A stretch of DNA of 35,546 nucleotides from Prolixibacteraceae bacterium (GTDB lineage: Bacteria; Bacteroidota; Bacteroidia; Bacteroidales; Prolixibacteraceae). Of the stretch, positions 1 through 7,621 are shown one piece after another. The notes under the pieces were generated by a model. That model ran no database searches. It was not told the DNA's origin and worked only from the letters and a program-made list of their open reading frames with translations. Location: NCBI GenBank assembly GCA_029265875.1, contig JAJUGS010000007.1, positions 1-35,546 on the forward strand, given 5' to 3'. A program made the translations under genes and the position numbers. Numbering within the stretch: the first letter of the stretch is position 1; each line of letters opens with the position of its first letter.

Positions 1-113
1 CCATATTCTGTGCCGACGGCACTTATCAAATCTGAAACTTTTTTGTCCCATAGGGACCAGATGTGGGTAAAAAAGAATTAACAAACAAAAAGGAAGTGCC
101 GTCGGTACGAAAC
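1..113 (+). repeat. Left flanking repeat of Y1 transposase
   Basis: This ~113-bp segment (cut by the window start) resembles the segment at 659-770 on the other side of the transposase gene, in the same orientation. It holds a perfect hairpin GTCCC-ATA-GGGAC at 45-57. Longer arms TGCCGACGGCAC (11-22) and GTGCCGTCGGTA (96-107) pair over 12 positions with one G-T. Single-stranded hairpins like this are the substrates of IS200/REP-type HUH transposases (family knowledge). Calling it the element's end is inference. Confidence 0.7.
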
Positions 114-153
114 ATATAAATGCCTATTTTTATGGAGATTAAATACATTCGCG

Positions 154-615
154 ATGGCAAATACATACACTCAAATTCATATCCATGCAATTTTTGGTGT
201 TCAAAACCGAATAAGCCTGATCAAGTCTGAATGGGAAGAGGAATTATATCGCTACATCACCGGTATTATTACCCAACAGGGACATAAACTTTTAGCAATT
301 AACGGTATGCCCGACCATGTTCACGTTTTTATGGGGTTGCGACCAGTTCAATCTGTTTCAGATTTAATGCAGGAAGTAAAGACAAGCTCTTCAAAATGGA
401 TTAATCAAAAAAAACTTGTTGCCGGCAAATTCTCCTGGCAAGAAGGATTTGGCGCTTTTTCATATAGCAAATCACATGTAAACAACGTTATTGACTATAT
501 CAAATCGCAAAAAGAGCATCACCAAAAAAGCTCATTTATTGACGAGTATCTCAGCTTTTTAAGGAAGTTTGAAATTGACTTTGATGAAAGGTATATTTTT
601 AAACCTATTGATTAG
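154..615 (+). CDS. tnpA: IS200/IS605-type Y1 (HUH) transposase
   Basis: A 153-residue single-domain HUH transposase, the usual length for the IS200/IS605 TnpA family and its REP-associated relatives. The HxH metal site is at H55-V-H57 (motif PDHVHVF). The likely catalytic tyrosine is Y115, with Q119 four residues on, matching the Y-x3-Q helix of IS608-like TnpA. These enzymes cut and join single-stranded DNA at hairpins. No tnpB follows. The gene is complete, starts with ATG, and sits between two ~110-bp repeats with hairpins, so this is probably an intact element or a transposase that handles REP-like repeats. It has no functional link to the neighbouring genes. Confidence 0.92.
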   Translation: MANTYTQIHIHAIFGVQNRISLIKSEWEEELYRYITGIITQQGHKLLAINGMPDHVHVFMGLRPVQSVSDLMQEVKTSSSKWINQKKLVAGKFSWQEGFGAFSYSKSHVNNVIDYIKSQKEHHQKSSFIDEYLSFLRKFEIDFDERYIFKPID

Positions 616-658
616 TTTTCCCTAAAAACATTTCCATTACCTGTAATGTTATTTCTAC

Positions 659-770
659 CCATATTCTGTGGTGTTGGCACATTTCAAATCTGAAACTTGT
701 TTGTCCCATAGGGACTAAATGTGGGTAGAAAGTATCAAAGAGCAAATAAAAAGTGCCGTAGGTACGAAAT
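659..770 (+). repeat. Right flanking repeat of Y1 transposase
   Basis: Diverged second copy of the segment at 1-113, in the same orientation. It keeps the perfect hairpin GTCCC-ATA-GGGAC (703-715), the word ATGTGGGTA, and the terminal AAGTGCCGTnGGTACGAAA block. The long outer arms (669-680 with 732-743) pair less well than in the left copy. It ends two bases before the stop codon of the minus-strand HAD gene. Confidence 0.7.
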
Positions 771-771
771 C

Positions 772-1425
772 TTACTGACCCAGAACCTCAAACAATTCCT
801 CCACGTTTTCGACCTGAAAATCAGGCTCGGTAGCTTTCAATTCTTCGGGTTCGCCAAAACCGTAAAAAACGGCAATGGTTGAAAGTCCGTTGGCTTTGCC
901 GCCTTCGATATCAAAAACCGTGTCGCCCACCATCACCACTTTATCAGACGGAATGATTTGTTCTTTTTCTAACAGCGAAGCTATCAAAGCATCTTTTTCG
1001 GCTTTGTGCCCATTGTAATCGGCCCCCACAAAACCAGTGATGTAACGGTCGAAACCAAAATGACGCAAAATCCTTTCGGCAAATTTCTCGAGTTTGGCAG
1101 TGGCCAGGTAGAGTTTTTTGCCTGAAGCGTGCAATTCCTCCAGCATTTCGTTTACACCCGGATACAGCTCGTTTTCGTACCAGCCTTTTTCGTTAAAATA
1201 CTCGCGGAATAAATCCACCGCCAGCGCCACTTCGCGTTCATTCATGCCAAAATGGTTTTTAAAACTCCACTGAATGGGTGGCCCGATAAATTTCCGCACG
1301 GTTTCATCAGGGCATTCCGGCACATTCATTTTGCGGAGTGCATAACGCACTGCATTGCTGATTCCGCGGGTATTGTCGGTCAAAGTGCCGTCGAGGTCGA
1401 AAATAATATGGGTGAAACGGGACAT
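772..1425 (-). CDS. HAD-superfamily phosphatase, Gph/5'-nucleotidase-like
   Basis: A 217-residue Asp-based phosphatase of HAD subfamily IA. Motif I is DLDGT (D10, D12), motif II has T109 in LATAK, a motif III lysine lies near K141/K144, and motif IV is GDTVFD (D168, D172). The helical cap carries a GPP signature near residues 48-50, as in the phosphoglycolate phosphatase / 5'-nucleotidase-like branch. It probably removes phosphate from a small cytosolic metabolite; the substrate cannot be read from sequence. No signal peptide is seen. A -7 box lies just upstream, so it is likely transcribed apart from the rSAM operon behind it. Its stop nearly touches the transposase repeat. Confidence 0.88.
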   Translation of the reverse strand: MSRFTHIIFDLDGTLTDNTRGISNAVRYALRKMNVPECPDETVRKFIGPPIQWSFKNHFGMNEREVALAVDLFREYFNEKGWYENELYPGVNEMLEELHASGKKLYLATAKLEKFAERILRHFGFDRYITGFVGADYNGHKAEKDALIASLLEKEQIIPSDKVVMVGDTVFDIEGGKANGLSTIAVFYGFGEPEELKATEPDFQVENVEELFEVLGQ

Positions 1426-1438
1426 AGTTTTTTGTGCT

Positions 1439-1446
1439 CAAAGATA
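1439..1446 (-). promoter_or_regulatory. Bacteroidota -7 box for the HAD gene
   Basis: The minus strand reads TATCTTTG, an exact match to TAnnTTTG, 13 nt before the ATG. The implied leader is very short. I see no clear -33 TTTG. A second TATTTTTG lies further up at 1503-1510. Confidence 0.5.
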
Positions 1447-1516
1447 TCCTTTAAAAGAAGATTAGAAAATCAGAATTTTTGAAGATTAGAAAATTGAACG
1501 GACAAAAATAATGTCA

Positions 1517-1546
1517 GTTTTTCTTCCACCAGAAAGTGGGTGAAAA
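1517..1546 (-). terminator. Possible terminator of the lipoprotein-rSAM operon
   Basis: CCAC/GTGG core with A/T-rich outer arms (imperfect hairpin). On the minus strand it is followed by an A-rich tract and few T residues, so it is a weak candidate, about 60 nt after the rSAM stop. Confidence 0.3.
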
Positions 1547-1602
1547 CGCCGAATCAATCCAAAATAGTTCAGGAGAAGAAACGAATGAAAACAACCTGAA
1601 TA

Positions 1603-2673
1603 TTAAATCCGGATTTTCAGCCCATTCTCAATTTTTTGATTGTGACAAACCAAAACCTGCGATTTGTCGCCATGCCAGTTGTGCAGCCCGTTTCCCTGGC
1701 AATCGGCGTAGTTGCTGCACGATGCACATTTCCCGGTTTTTGTCCAGCTCCGGTTTCTGAATGGCTGAAATTTTGTTTCCCAGGTTTCGTAAAAATTATC
1801 GGTGTAAATATTGCCCTGTGCAAGCGACCTGTCGATATTCGGACAGGCAGAAATGGAGCCGTCAATCAGTATTGAGCCGATATTGATGCCCGCCCTGCAG
1901 AAAAAAAAGCTGTCGCGTACTTTGGGTTCGTATTTTCCCACGAAGCCTTCGCAACTGAATTTTACATCGATGGCCTGGCTTTTGCGCGATTCGGCAATAA
2001 AATCCATCAGTTGAACAAATTGCGCGTTGTTAAGTAACAATTCACGGTTGTTTGCGGCCCTGCCAATAGGAATAATGGTAAACAAGCGCCACGCTTTTAC
2101 TCCCTTTTCAATCAGCAACTCCCTGATTTGGGCAAGTTCGCCGAAGTTACGTTGGTTCACACAGGTAACCACATCAAAATTCAATCGCTGTGAACCAGCC
2201 GCCAACCCAATTGCATCAACCACCCTGTTAAAACCGGCGGAGGTATTTCGCAGCCAGTTGTGCGATTTTTCGAGTCCGTCGAGGCTGATGGTTAATGCGC
2301 CCATTCCGGCATTCAGCAGCGAAATATGCCGCTCTTTTGTATATAATATTCCGTTGGTAACCATCGACCAGCGCATGTCCCGTTTCCTGATTTCGCGGCC
2401 ACACGCTTCAATATCGGTGCGCAAAAGCGGTTCACCACCGGTTAAAACAACGGTAAAACCAGGTGCCGGATTTTTGATGGTATCCAAAGCTTTCAGAAAA
2501 TCACCGGCTGACATGTCGGTATGCGAACTGTTTTGCGAGCAATCGCTGCCGCAGTGCAGGCAGCTCAGGTTACAGCGGGTAGTGCATTCCCAGAAAAGAT
2601 AGCTTAGCTTGTGCTGTTTGGTTTCCGACTCACGGAACCGGCGGAAAAGTTGTTGTTTGATGATGGAAAACAT
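1603..2673 (-). CDS. Radical SAM/SPASM enzyme, rSAM/lipoprotein system type
   Basis: A 356-residue radical SAM protein with a SPASM-like C-terminus. The [4Fe-4S]/SAM motif is C34-x3-C38-x2-C41, and GGEP is at 79-82. Auxiliary-cluster cysteines include C259, C277, C316, C319, C325 and C343, the spacing used by enzymes that modify peptides or proteins. The ATG follows directly on the stop codon of the upstream lipoprotein gene, so the two are translationally coupled. This matches, from memory, the 'rSAM/lipoprotein system' defined as TIGR04133 with TIGR04134, whose function is unknown. The likely role is modification of the partner lipoprotein before export, but nothing here proves that. A heme d1/PQQ-type maturase is less likely because no such pathway gene is nearby. 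Confidence 0.85.
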   Translation of the reverse strand: MFSIIKQQLFRRFRESETKQHKLSYLFWECTTRCNLSCLHCGSDCSQNSSHTDMSAGDFLKALDTIKNPAPGFTVVLTGGEPLLRTDIEACGREIRKRDMRWSMVTNGILYTKERHISLLNAGMGALTISLDGLEKSHNWLRNTSAGFNRVVDAIGLAAGSQRLNFDVVTCVNQRNFGELAQIRELLIEKGVKAWRLFTIIPIGRAANNRELLLNNAQFVQLMDFIAESRKSQAIDVKFSCEGFVGKYEPKVRDSFFFCRAGINIGSILIDGSISACPNIDRSLAQGNIYTDNFYETWETKFQPFRNRSWTKTGKCASCSNYADCQGNGLHNWHGDKSQVLVCHNQKIENGLKIRI

Positions 2674-3054
2674 CTACTTTTCTGCAAGTGCGATGTCTAA
2701 AAAAATCGGTTTTGAAAAATCTGTTAAAACAGTGTCTTTTGTCGCAAATGAACCATTCTGCGCATCGTCAGTGTCTTCAAACCGAAGCGAAATCGAATCT
2801 TTCGCAATAGTGTAAAACGAAAAACTTCCGGTTTCGTCGGTCATCAAATCCTGACCTTCATCGGTCACTGAAACACGGATGCCTTTTATCGGCAGTCCGG
2901 TTGCCTGTGCTTTTACTTTTCCTTCAATCAGTAAATCAGTTTCAAAGTCCTGTGGTGTGCCGTAGCAAGCCTGAAAAATAAACAAAGCCGAGGTAAAACT
3001 CAATCCCCCGATGATTTTGCGCGCCCAGTTTCGTTTTGATTTTAATTGTTTCAT
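2674..3054 (-). CDS. rSAM-associated putative lipoprotein
   Basis: A 126-residue exported lipoprotein. The basic N-terminus (residues 1-13) is followed by a hydrophobic stretch and a lipobox FQAC with C30, the only cysteine. The next residues, YGTP, form the C-Y-G-x-P signature I associate with lipoproteins paired with radical SAM enzymes (TIGR04134-like). The remainder, from about residue 40, reads as a carboxypeptidase-regulatory/transthyretin-like beta domain (EGKV ... PIKGIRVSV ... DETGSFSF). It is the first gene of the operon and its stop abuts the rSAM start. With no other cysteine, a thioether-forming modification would have to use C30 or another residue type. Location is inferred: periplasmic face of the inner membrane, or outer membrane. 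Confidence 0.8.
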   Translation of the reverse strand: MKQLKSKRNWARKIIGGLSFTSALFIFQACYGTPQDFETDLLIEGKVKAQATGLPIKGIRVSVTDEGQDLMTDETGSFSFYTIAKDSISLRFEDTDDAQNGSFATKDTVLTDFSKPIFLDIALAEK

Positions 3055-3106
3055 GGTTGTGGTTTTTATGGCTGAAAATGTTTTGTCGAATCAATTGGTT
3101 TTGATT

Positions 3107-3136
3107 CAAAAATAGGACATTTCCTGCTAATTCCAA
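3107..3136 (-). promoter_or_regulatory. Promoter of the lipoprotein-rSAM operon
   Basis: The minus strand has TATTTTTG (3107-3114), an exact TAnnTTTG box, with TTGG (3133-3136) 18 nt upstream as the -33 element. It lies about 53 nt before the lipoprotein ATG. Confidence 0.5.
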
Positions 3137-3209
3137 TGGTAAGTTTCATTACAATTTGCTTCTGGCAAAGTCGCTTCACCCTTACAAATTCCTGATTTTG
3201 ATATTCCCT

Positions 3210-3229
3210 GCCCGTCATGTCAGGCGGGC
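3210..3229. repeat. Short GC-rich palindrome
   Basis: GCCCG and CGGGC arms around a 10-nt loop, in an otherwise A/T-rich divergent spacer between the rSAM operon and metG. No T-run follows on either side, so it is not a simple terminator. Confidence 0.35.
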
Positions 3230-3303
3230 TTATTCTGTTATTTCATCCAAAAACGGAATCAGGAATAAGAAACAAAAAATAAGAAATGTAAAACCGGATT
3301 GAT

Positions 3304-3311
3304 TATCTTTG
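3304..3311 (+). promoter_or_regulatory. Bacteroidota -7 box for metG
   Basis: TATCTTTG is an exact match to TAnnTTTG, 33 nt before the ATG at 3345. It overlaps the in-frame TTG at 3309, which argues that transcription starts downstream of that TTG and that translation begins at 3345. No convincing -33 TTTG is visible. Confidence 0.55.
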
Positions 3312-3344
3312 CCCCCTAATTTTTTCGATTTAAATATTTCTGAA

Positions 3345-5378
3345 ATGACTGATTTCAAACGTACACTGATAACCACCGCGTTGCCGTATGCCAACGGCCC
3401 TATTCACATTGGCCACCTTGCCGGCGTTTATGTTCCGGCCGATATTTATGTGCGCTACCTGCGGCTGAAAAACGAAGACGTGATTATGATTGGCGGATCC
3501 GACGAACATGGTGTGCCGATTACGCTGAAAGCCAAAAACGAAGGCGTCACACCGCAGGATGTAGTGGATAAATTCCATAAAATCATCAAAGATTCGTTTC
3601 AGAAATTCGGGATTTCGTTTGATGTGTATTCGCGCACTTCGGCAAAAATACACCACGAAACTGCATCAGAAATTTTCAGAAAATTGTACGATACCGGCAA
3701 ACTGATTGAAAAAACCACAGAGCAATATTTCGACGAGGCCAACAACCAGTTTCTGGCCGACCGTTATATTACCGGTACCTGCCCGAAATGTGGTTTCGAA
3801 CGTGCTTATGGCGACCAGTGCGAAAGCTGTGGAACCGCGCTCAGCCCAACCGAACTGATTAACCCGGTTTCGATGATCAGCGGAAATGCGCCGGTGCTGA
3901 AAGAAACCAAACACTGGTACATGCCGCTCGACCAGTACGAACCGTGGCTGCGCGAGTGGATTCTGGAAGGCCACAAAGAGTGGAAACCCAATGTGTACGG
4001 GCAGGTAAAATCGTGGATTGACGGTGGGTTGCAGCCCCGCGCCGTGACCCGCGACCTCGACTGGGGCGTGCCGGTTCCGGTGGAAGGTACCGAAGGAAAA
4101 GTGCTGTACGTTTGGTTCGATGCACCGATTGGTTATATTTCTGCCACAAAAGAACTGACACCCAATTGGGAGTTGTATTGGAAAGACAAGGAAACCCGGT
4201 TGCTGCATTTTATTGGCAAAGACAATATTGTTTTTCACTGCATTATTTTCCCAAGCATGTTAAAGGCCGAAGGAACCTACAACCTCCCTGATAATGTGCC
4301 GGCTAATGAGTTTTTGAACCTGGAAGGCGACAAAATATCGACATCGCGCAACTGGGCAGTTTGGCTGCACGAGTACCTCGACGAGTTCCCGGGGAAGGAA
4401 GATGTGCTGAAATATGTGCTCACCGCCAACGCTCCCGAAACCAAGGACAACGATTTTACCTGGAAAGATTTTCAGGCACGGAACAACAACGAATTGGTTG
4501 CCATTCTTGGCAATTTCGTAAACCGTGCGCTGGTACTCACCCAGAAATATTTCGGTGGGAAAGTGCCCGAATGTGGCGCCCTGACTGACACCGACAAGGA
4601 AACGCTTGCTTCAATTTCATTAATAAAAGCCGAAGTTGAAAAAAGCCTCGATAGCTTCCGTTTCCGTGAAGCGCTGAAAAATGCAATGGATTTGGCCCGT
4701 TTGGGAAACAAATATTTAGCCGACGAAGAACCGTGGAAAGTAATTAAAACTGACGAAGAAAGGGTGAAAACCATTCTGAACATCAGTTTGCAGATTACGG
4801 CCAACCTCACCATCTGCCTCGAACCATTCCTTCCGTTCAGCATGGAAAAACTGCGCGGTTTTATCAATCTTGAAAAACTGGACTGGGAAAAATTTGGGGA
4901 AACAAATCTTTTAAAAGCCGGTCACCAATTGAATACTCCTGAACTTCTTTTTGAAAAAATTGAAGACGATGTGATTGAAAAGCAGGTTCAGAAATTGCTG
5001 GATACCAAAAAAGCCAACGAACTGGCACAGGCAAAAGCCTCACCAGCCAAGGAAAATATTGAATACGACGATTTCAGCAAAATGGACATCCGCGTGGGAA
5101 CCGTGATTGAAGCCGAAAAAGTGGCCAAAACCAAAAAATTGCTGAAGCTGAAAATCGACACAGGAATTGACCAGCGCACCGTGGTTTCGGGCATTGCCGA
5201 ATATTACGAACCCGAAGCGTTGATTGGCAAACAGGTGTCAATCCTGGTGAACCTGGCACCCAAAAACCTGAAAGGCATCGAGTCGCAGGGAATGATTTTG
5301 TGTGCCGAAAATGCCGATGGTTCGCTGTCGGTTGTTTCGCCGGATAAAATTGTAAAGAACGGGGCGGAGGTAAAGTAG
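3345..5378 (+). CDS. metG: Methionyl-tRNA synthetase with C-terminal tRNA-binding domain
   Basis: A class I aminoacyl-tRNA synthetase of 677 residues that charges tRNA-Met in the cytosol. HIGH is at 21-24 (PIHIGH). The KMSKS loop is a KISTS variant at about 330-334. A four-cysteine zinc knuckle (CPKC ... CESC) occupies about 146-162. The anticodon-binding helical domain follows, and the last ~100 residues (from FSKMDIRVG) are an EMAP/Trbp111-type tRNA-binding domain. This is the long MetRS form common in Bacteroidota. I chose the ATG at 3345 because homologues begin close to [17 protein letters not shown] and because a -7 box covers the upstream TTG. No operon partner is visible. Confidence 0.97.
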   Translation: MTDFKRTLITTALPYANGPIHIGHLAGVYVPADIYVRYLRLKNEDVIMIGGSDEHGVPITLKAKNEGVTPQDVVDKFHKIIKDSFQKFGISFDVYSRTSAKIHHETASEIFRKLYDTGKLIEKTTEQYFDEANNQFLADRYITGTCPKCGFERAYGDQCESCGTALSPTELINPVSMISGNAPVLKETKHWYMPLDQYEPWLREWILEGHKEWKPNVYGQVKSWIDGGLQPRAVTRDLDWGVPVPVEGTEGKVLYVWFDAPIGYISATKELTPNWELYWKDKETRLLHFIGKDNIVFHCIIFPSMLKAEGTYNLPDNVPANEFLNLEGDKISTSRNWAVWLHEYLDEFPGKEDVLKYVLTANAPETKDNDFTWKDFQARNNNELVAILGNFVNRALVLTQKYFGGKVPECGALTDTDKETLASISLIKAEVEKSLDSFRFREALKNAMDLARLGNKYLADEEPWKVIKTDEERVKTILNISLQITANLTICLEPFLPFSMEKLRGFINLEKLDWEKFGETNLLKAGHQLNTPELLFEKIEDDVIEKQVQKLLDTKKANELAQAKASPAKENIEYDDFSKMDIRVGTVIEAEKVAKTKKLLKLKIDTGIDQRTVVSGIAEYYEPEALIGKQVSILVNLAPKNLKGIESQGMILCAENADGSLSVVSPDKIVKNGAEVK

Positions 5379-5426
5379 AGCCACTCAAAAGAGGTTGTCT
5401 GAAAAGTCAATAAACAGTATCTTTTT

Positions 5427-5520
5427 TCTCAGTGAAACTCTGTGCCTACTCCGTGAGACTCAGTGAAACAAATAATTACACAGAGTTACACAGAGAAAAC
5501 ACAGAGTACCACGGAGTTTT
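5427..5520. repeat. Alternating ACTCTGTG/CACAGAGT intergenic repeat
   Basis: The segment is made of the words ACTCTGTG and ACTCCGTG, followed by their reverse complements (CACAGAGT, CACGGAGT), so it could fold into an imperfect hairpin. It fills the space between metG and the acetyltransferase, has no coding character, and has no good T-run. Confidence 0.45.
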
Positions 5521-5546
5521 TGGCTACACTCCATAGAATAAAGAAG

Positions 5547-6020
5547 ATGATTAGAATAATCAGAACAAATTCGGAGAACAGTGATTTTGTGCAGTTAGTT
5601 GCACAATTAGACCAACTGCTCGCCGATTTGGATGGCCGTGACCACGATTTTTACAACCAGTTCAATAAAATCGACAAGATAAAACACGTGGTTGTGGCAT
5701 ATTCTGGTGAACTGCCGGTTGCGTGTGGCGCAATCAAGAAATTCGACACCGAAACGATGGAAGTGAAGCGGATGTTTACCGATGTAAATTTCAGGGGAAA
5801 AGGCCTTGCCACACTGGTTTTGACAGAGCTGGAAAACTGGGCGCTGGAACTGGGCTATTCAAGGTGCATTCTGGAAACCGGCAAACGCCTGCCCGACGCA
5901 GTACGGCTCTATCAGAAATTGGGTTATTTACCAATTCCGAATTACGGCCAATATGTTAAAATGGAGAACAGTATTTGCTTTGAGAAAAAAATAAAGAAGC
6001 CGCTCCTGACCTCCCCGTAG
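5547..6020 (+). CDS. GNAT-family N-acetyltransferase
   Basis: A 157-residue single-domain GNAT protein. Motif A, FRGKGLATLVL, supplies the acetyl-CoA pyrophosphate loop (R-x-x-G-x-A type), followed by the alpha-helix and the motif B segment LETGKRLPDAVRLYQKLGY. It probably acetylates a small molecule or amino group; the substrate is unknown. I use the ATG at 5547, because a longer GTG-initiated reading from 5463 would be translated from the ACTCTGTG-type repeat. The last ~8 residues (KKPLLTSP) and the stop are encoded by a GC-rich repeat, so the ancestral end was probably near FEKKI. It sits alone between metG and a terminator. Confidence 0.82.
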   Translation: MIRIIRTNSENSDFVQLVAQLDQLLADLDGRDHDFYNQFNKIDKIKHVVVAYSGELPVACGAIKKFDTETMEVKRMFTDVNFRGKGLATLVLTELENWALELGYSRCILETGKRLPDAVRLYQKLGYLPIPNYGQYVKMENSICFEKKIKKPLLTSP

Positions 6021-6060
6021 GGGAGGAACATTATCCCCCACGGGGGATTACAGGGGGGCT
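6002..6060. repeat. GC-rich double-hairpin repeat at the GNAT 3' end
   Basis: Two adjacent hairpins, CCTCCCC-GTA-GGGGAGG and TCCCCC-AC-GGGGGA, are followed by CAGGGGGGCTT. The first supplies the last codons and TAG stop of the acetyltransferase. Its style resembles the C/G-rich elements inside comB at 15440-15473 and 15637-15666. Confidence 0.55.
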
Positions 6061-6117
6061 TCCTTTCCGCAGTCTGAAGTACTGTTTTTACAGGTCGGCA
6101 GGCTGCACCAGATATCG

Positions 6118-6146
6118 AAACCGCTTTCCCACGGGAAGGCGGTTTT
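6118..6146 (+). terminator. Rho-independent terminator after the GNAT gene
   Basis: Arms CCGCTTTCCC and GGGAAGGCGG pair over ten positions (one G-T) around a 2-nt loop, flanked by AAA and TTTT. Confidence 0.65.
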
Positions 6147-6223
6147 ATTGTTAAAGATTGTTATCATCAAAATATTGTCATTTAACATTCGTTTTTCTCC
6201 CAAAACAATTAAACAATCAAAAA

Positions 6224-6688
6224 ATGAGAAACACAAATCTCGCTTTTGCTGTGGTTTTTCTTTTTGCCGCGATAACTGCCTGTGAAAAAGAAGAAAATGG
6301 AGATGAAGTTGGTGGCATGAACAGCCGTTATAATGACAACGAAAGTCATAATGCCGGGCAGAATTGTATGAGTTGCCATTCATCGGGAGGAAAGGGAGAA
6401 GGAACTTTCACAGTTGCCGGAACAGTTTATAATGCTTCGGGGTCGGCAGTTTCACCCAATGCAACTGTAAAACTTTATACCGGGCCCGGAGGTACTGGCA
6501 CTTTGGTGAAGACAATTGAAGTGGATGGGAAAGGAAATTTTTACTCCACCAATTCAGTCGATTTCGGAACAGGATTATATGTTACTTTGATTGGTAAAAC
6601 GGGCAGTGTTTCAACAATGAGTTCTTCAATAACCACCGGCCAGTGCAACAGTTGCCACAATTCATCAAATAAGATTACAGTTAATTAA
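6224..6688 (+). CDS. Exported lipoprotein with two CxxCH motifs
   Basis: A 154-residue lipoprotein. The signal sequence ends in a lipobox ITAC (C~20), followed by an acidic linker. Two CxxCH motifs are visible: CMSCH near residue 50 and CNSCH near residue 142. Between them lies a beta-rich segment (FTVAGTVYN ... GNFYSTN) like a carboxypeptidase-regulatory domain. CxxCH is the c-type heme attachment motif, so this may be a small diheme cytochrome on the cell surface or in the periplasm; no extra axial ligand can be assigned with certainty. I chose ATG 6224 because it starts a clean signal peptide. It is monocistronic, between two terminators. A non-heme metal-binding role is the alternative. 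Confidence 0.78.
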   Translation: MRNTNLAFAVVFLFAAITACEKEENGDEVGGMNSRYNDNESHNAGQNCMSCHSSGGKGEGTFTVAGTVYNASGSAVSPNATVKLYTGPGGTGTLVKTIEVDGKGNFYSTNSVDFGTGLYVTLIGKTGSVSTMSSSITTGQCNSCHNSSNKITVN

Positions 6689-6710
6689 TTTCAGAAAACA
6701 GGAAACTCAC

Positions 6711-6749
6711 AAAACCGCTTTCTTAACAGATGGCGGTTTTATTTTTTCT
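6711..6749 (+). terminator. Rho-independent terminator after the CxxCH lipoprotein
   Basis: Perfect arms AAAACCGC (6711-6718) and GCGGTTTT (6733-6740), then A and a T-run. Confidence 0.65.
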
Positions 6750-6811
6750 GCCTAACAGATTTTGAATAATGAGGTTTAATGTCTTTTAGTAAACGGGAAT
6801 TCATAAAATTT

Positions 6812-6900
6812 TAAAGCGGAGAACAGCAAAGAAAACATACTAATATCGACTTTGCTGTACTTTGCGACTTCTCTGCGTACTTTGCGTTTAAACTTCTCAG
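6812..6900. repeat. CTTTGCGTACTTTGCG-type intergenic repeat
   Basis: Repeated CTTTGC/TTTGCG words, with a partial inverted copy (AACAGCAAAG at 6822-6831 against CTTTGCTGT at 6850-6858). The 18-mer GCGTACTTTGCGTTTAAA at 6875-6892 recurs exactly at 34879-34896. It occupies most of the 318-bp non-coding gap 6689-7006, in which I see no gene. Confidence 0.55.
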
Positions 6901-6979
6901 TATGAAAGATTTTTATCTATAAACTACATTGTATGGAGATTTGGAATTTGATTATTGATTTTTGGAAATTGGAATTTGG

Positions 6980-6996
6980 TCTCGCCTCAGGCGAGA
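6980..6996. repeat. Perfect 8-bp-arm palindrome
   Basis: TCTCGCCT-C-AGGCGAGA, placed 10 nt after the stop of the minus-strand hypothetical and embedded in a TTGGAATTTG-rich stretch. It may help terminate that gene, but no T-run follows on the minus strand. Confidence 0.4.
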
Positions 6997-7006
6997 TGGA
7001 ATTTCC

Positions 7007-7510
7007 CTAAATGATGATTATCAGCAAAAGCAACATGATCAGTAACATAAAAAGGATAAACTGGTTGCGGACAAAAAGCCCCAAAAGAATGAGTATTTCA
7101 ATTTCTTCGTTGCAGGCGGTGTGCAGTTCGATTTCGCCTTTGTCTTTGGTAATAAACTCGTTGGAAGTAAATGAAATGATTTCGGCACCGTTGTATTTCC
7201 AGGCCCAGCGCGACTGCCAGAAATTCTGAATCTCCAGTTCGAACCGTTTGCCGTTAAGTACCAGTTCACTGCGCGGACTGAAAATATTCACCATCACCAT
7301 CCCCAGCAGCGACTGGTCGTTGGCATCAAAAATCTCCAGTTTTGAAAGGAAAAACTCGCGGTTCAAAAGAAATAGCCTGCCGTTAATCATAGCCTGTGCC
7401 CGCGAACTTACCATGTTATCCCACTGAATCTTGCCAATCTGTTCTGTTCCCTGCCGCAATTCAAGTTTCGATCCGAAAATTTCTTTTGTCCACTGTAGCT
7501 TTTCCATCAC
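7007..7510 (-). CDS. Tail-anchored hypothetical protein
   Basis: I do not recognise this 167-residue protein with confidence. The first ~130 residues are beta-rich with many Trp/Phe and charged residues (for example LNREFFLSKLEIF and GKRFELEIQNFWQSRW), loosely like LURP-one/tubby-like or scramblase-like folds. The last ~28 residues are almost purely hydrophobic and run to the stop with no charged tail after them, giving a C-terminal membrane anchor with the main domain probably in the cytosol. There is no signal peptide. The start is ATG at 7510, with a second ATG directly after. It is a single gene, convergent with the CxxCH lipoprotein. Confidence 0.7.
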   Translation of the reverse strand: MMEKLQWTKEIFGSKLELRQGTEQIGKIQWDNMVSSRAQAMINGRLFLLNREFFLSKLEIFDANDQSLLGMVMVNIFSPRSELVLNGKRFELEIQNFWQSRWAWKYNGAEIISFTSNEFITKDKGEIELHTACNEEIEILILLGLFVRNQFILFMLLIMLLLLIIII

Positions 7511-7621
7511 CTTATTTTCTGAAACGGGGACGCAATTTAGAAAATTAATCGAAAAAGGTTCAATCAGAATGCTTAACGGTTTGCCTTGTTTAGTCTTTTT
7601 TTAGAATCTTTAACAGGTTGC

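Noticed and set aside
2027-2602. 191-codon plus-strand frame over the radical SAM gene
   Set aside because: It is antisense to conserved SPASM/SAM motifs, has no recognisable domain, and is explained by codon bias of the real gene.
3309-3344. TTG start for metG giving 12 extra residues
   Set aside because: The TTG is inside a TAnnTTTG promoter box, and MetRS homologues start close to the ATG at 3345.
5463-5546. GTG start for the acetyltransferase
   Set aside because: The extra 28 residues would be read from an intergenic repeat; the GNAT fold begins at the ATG at 5547.
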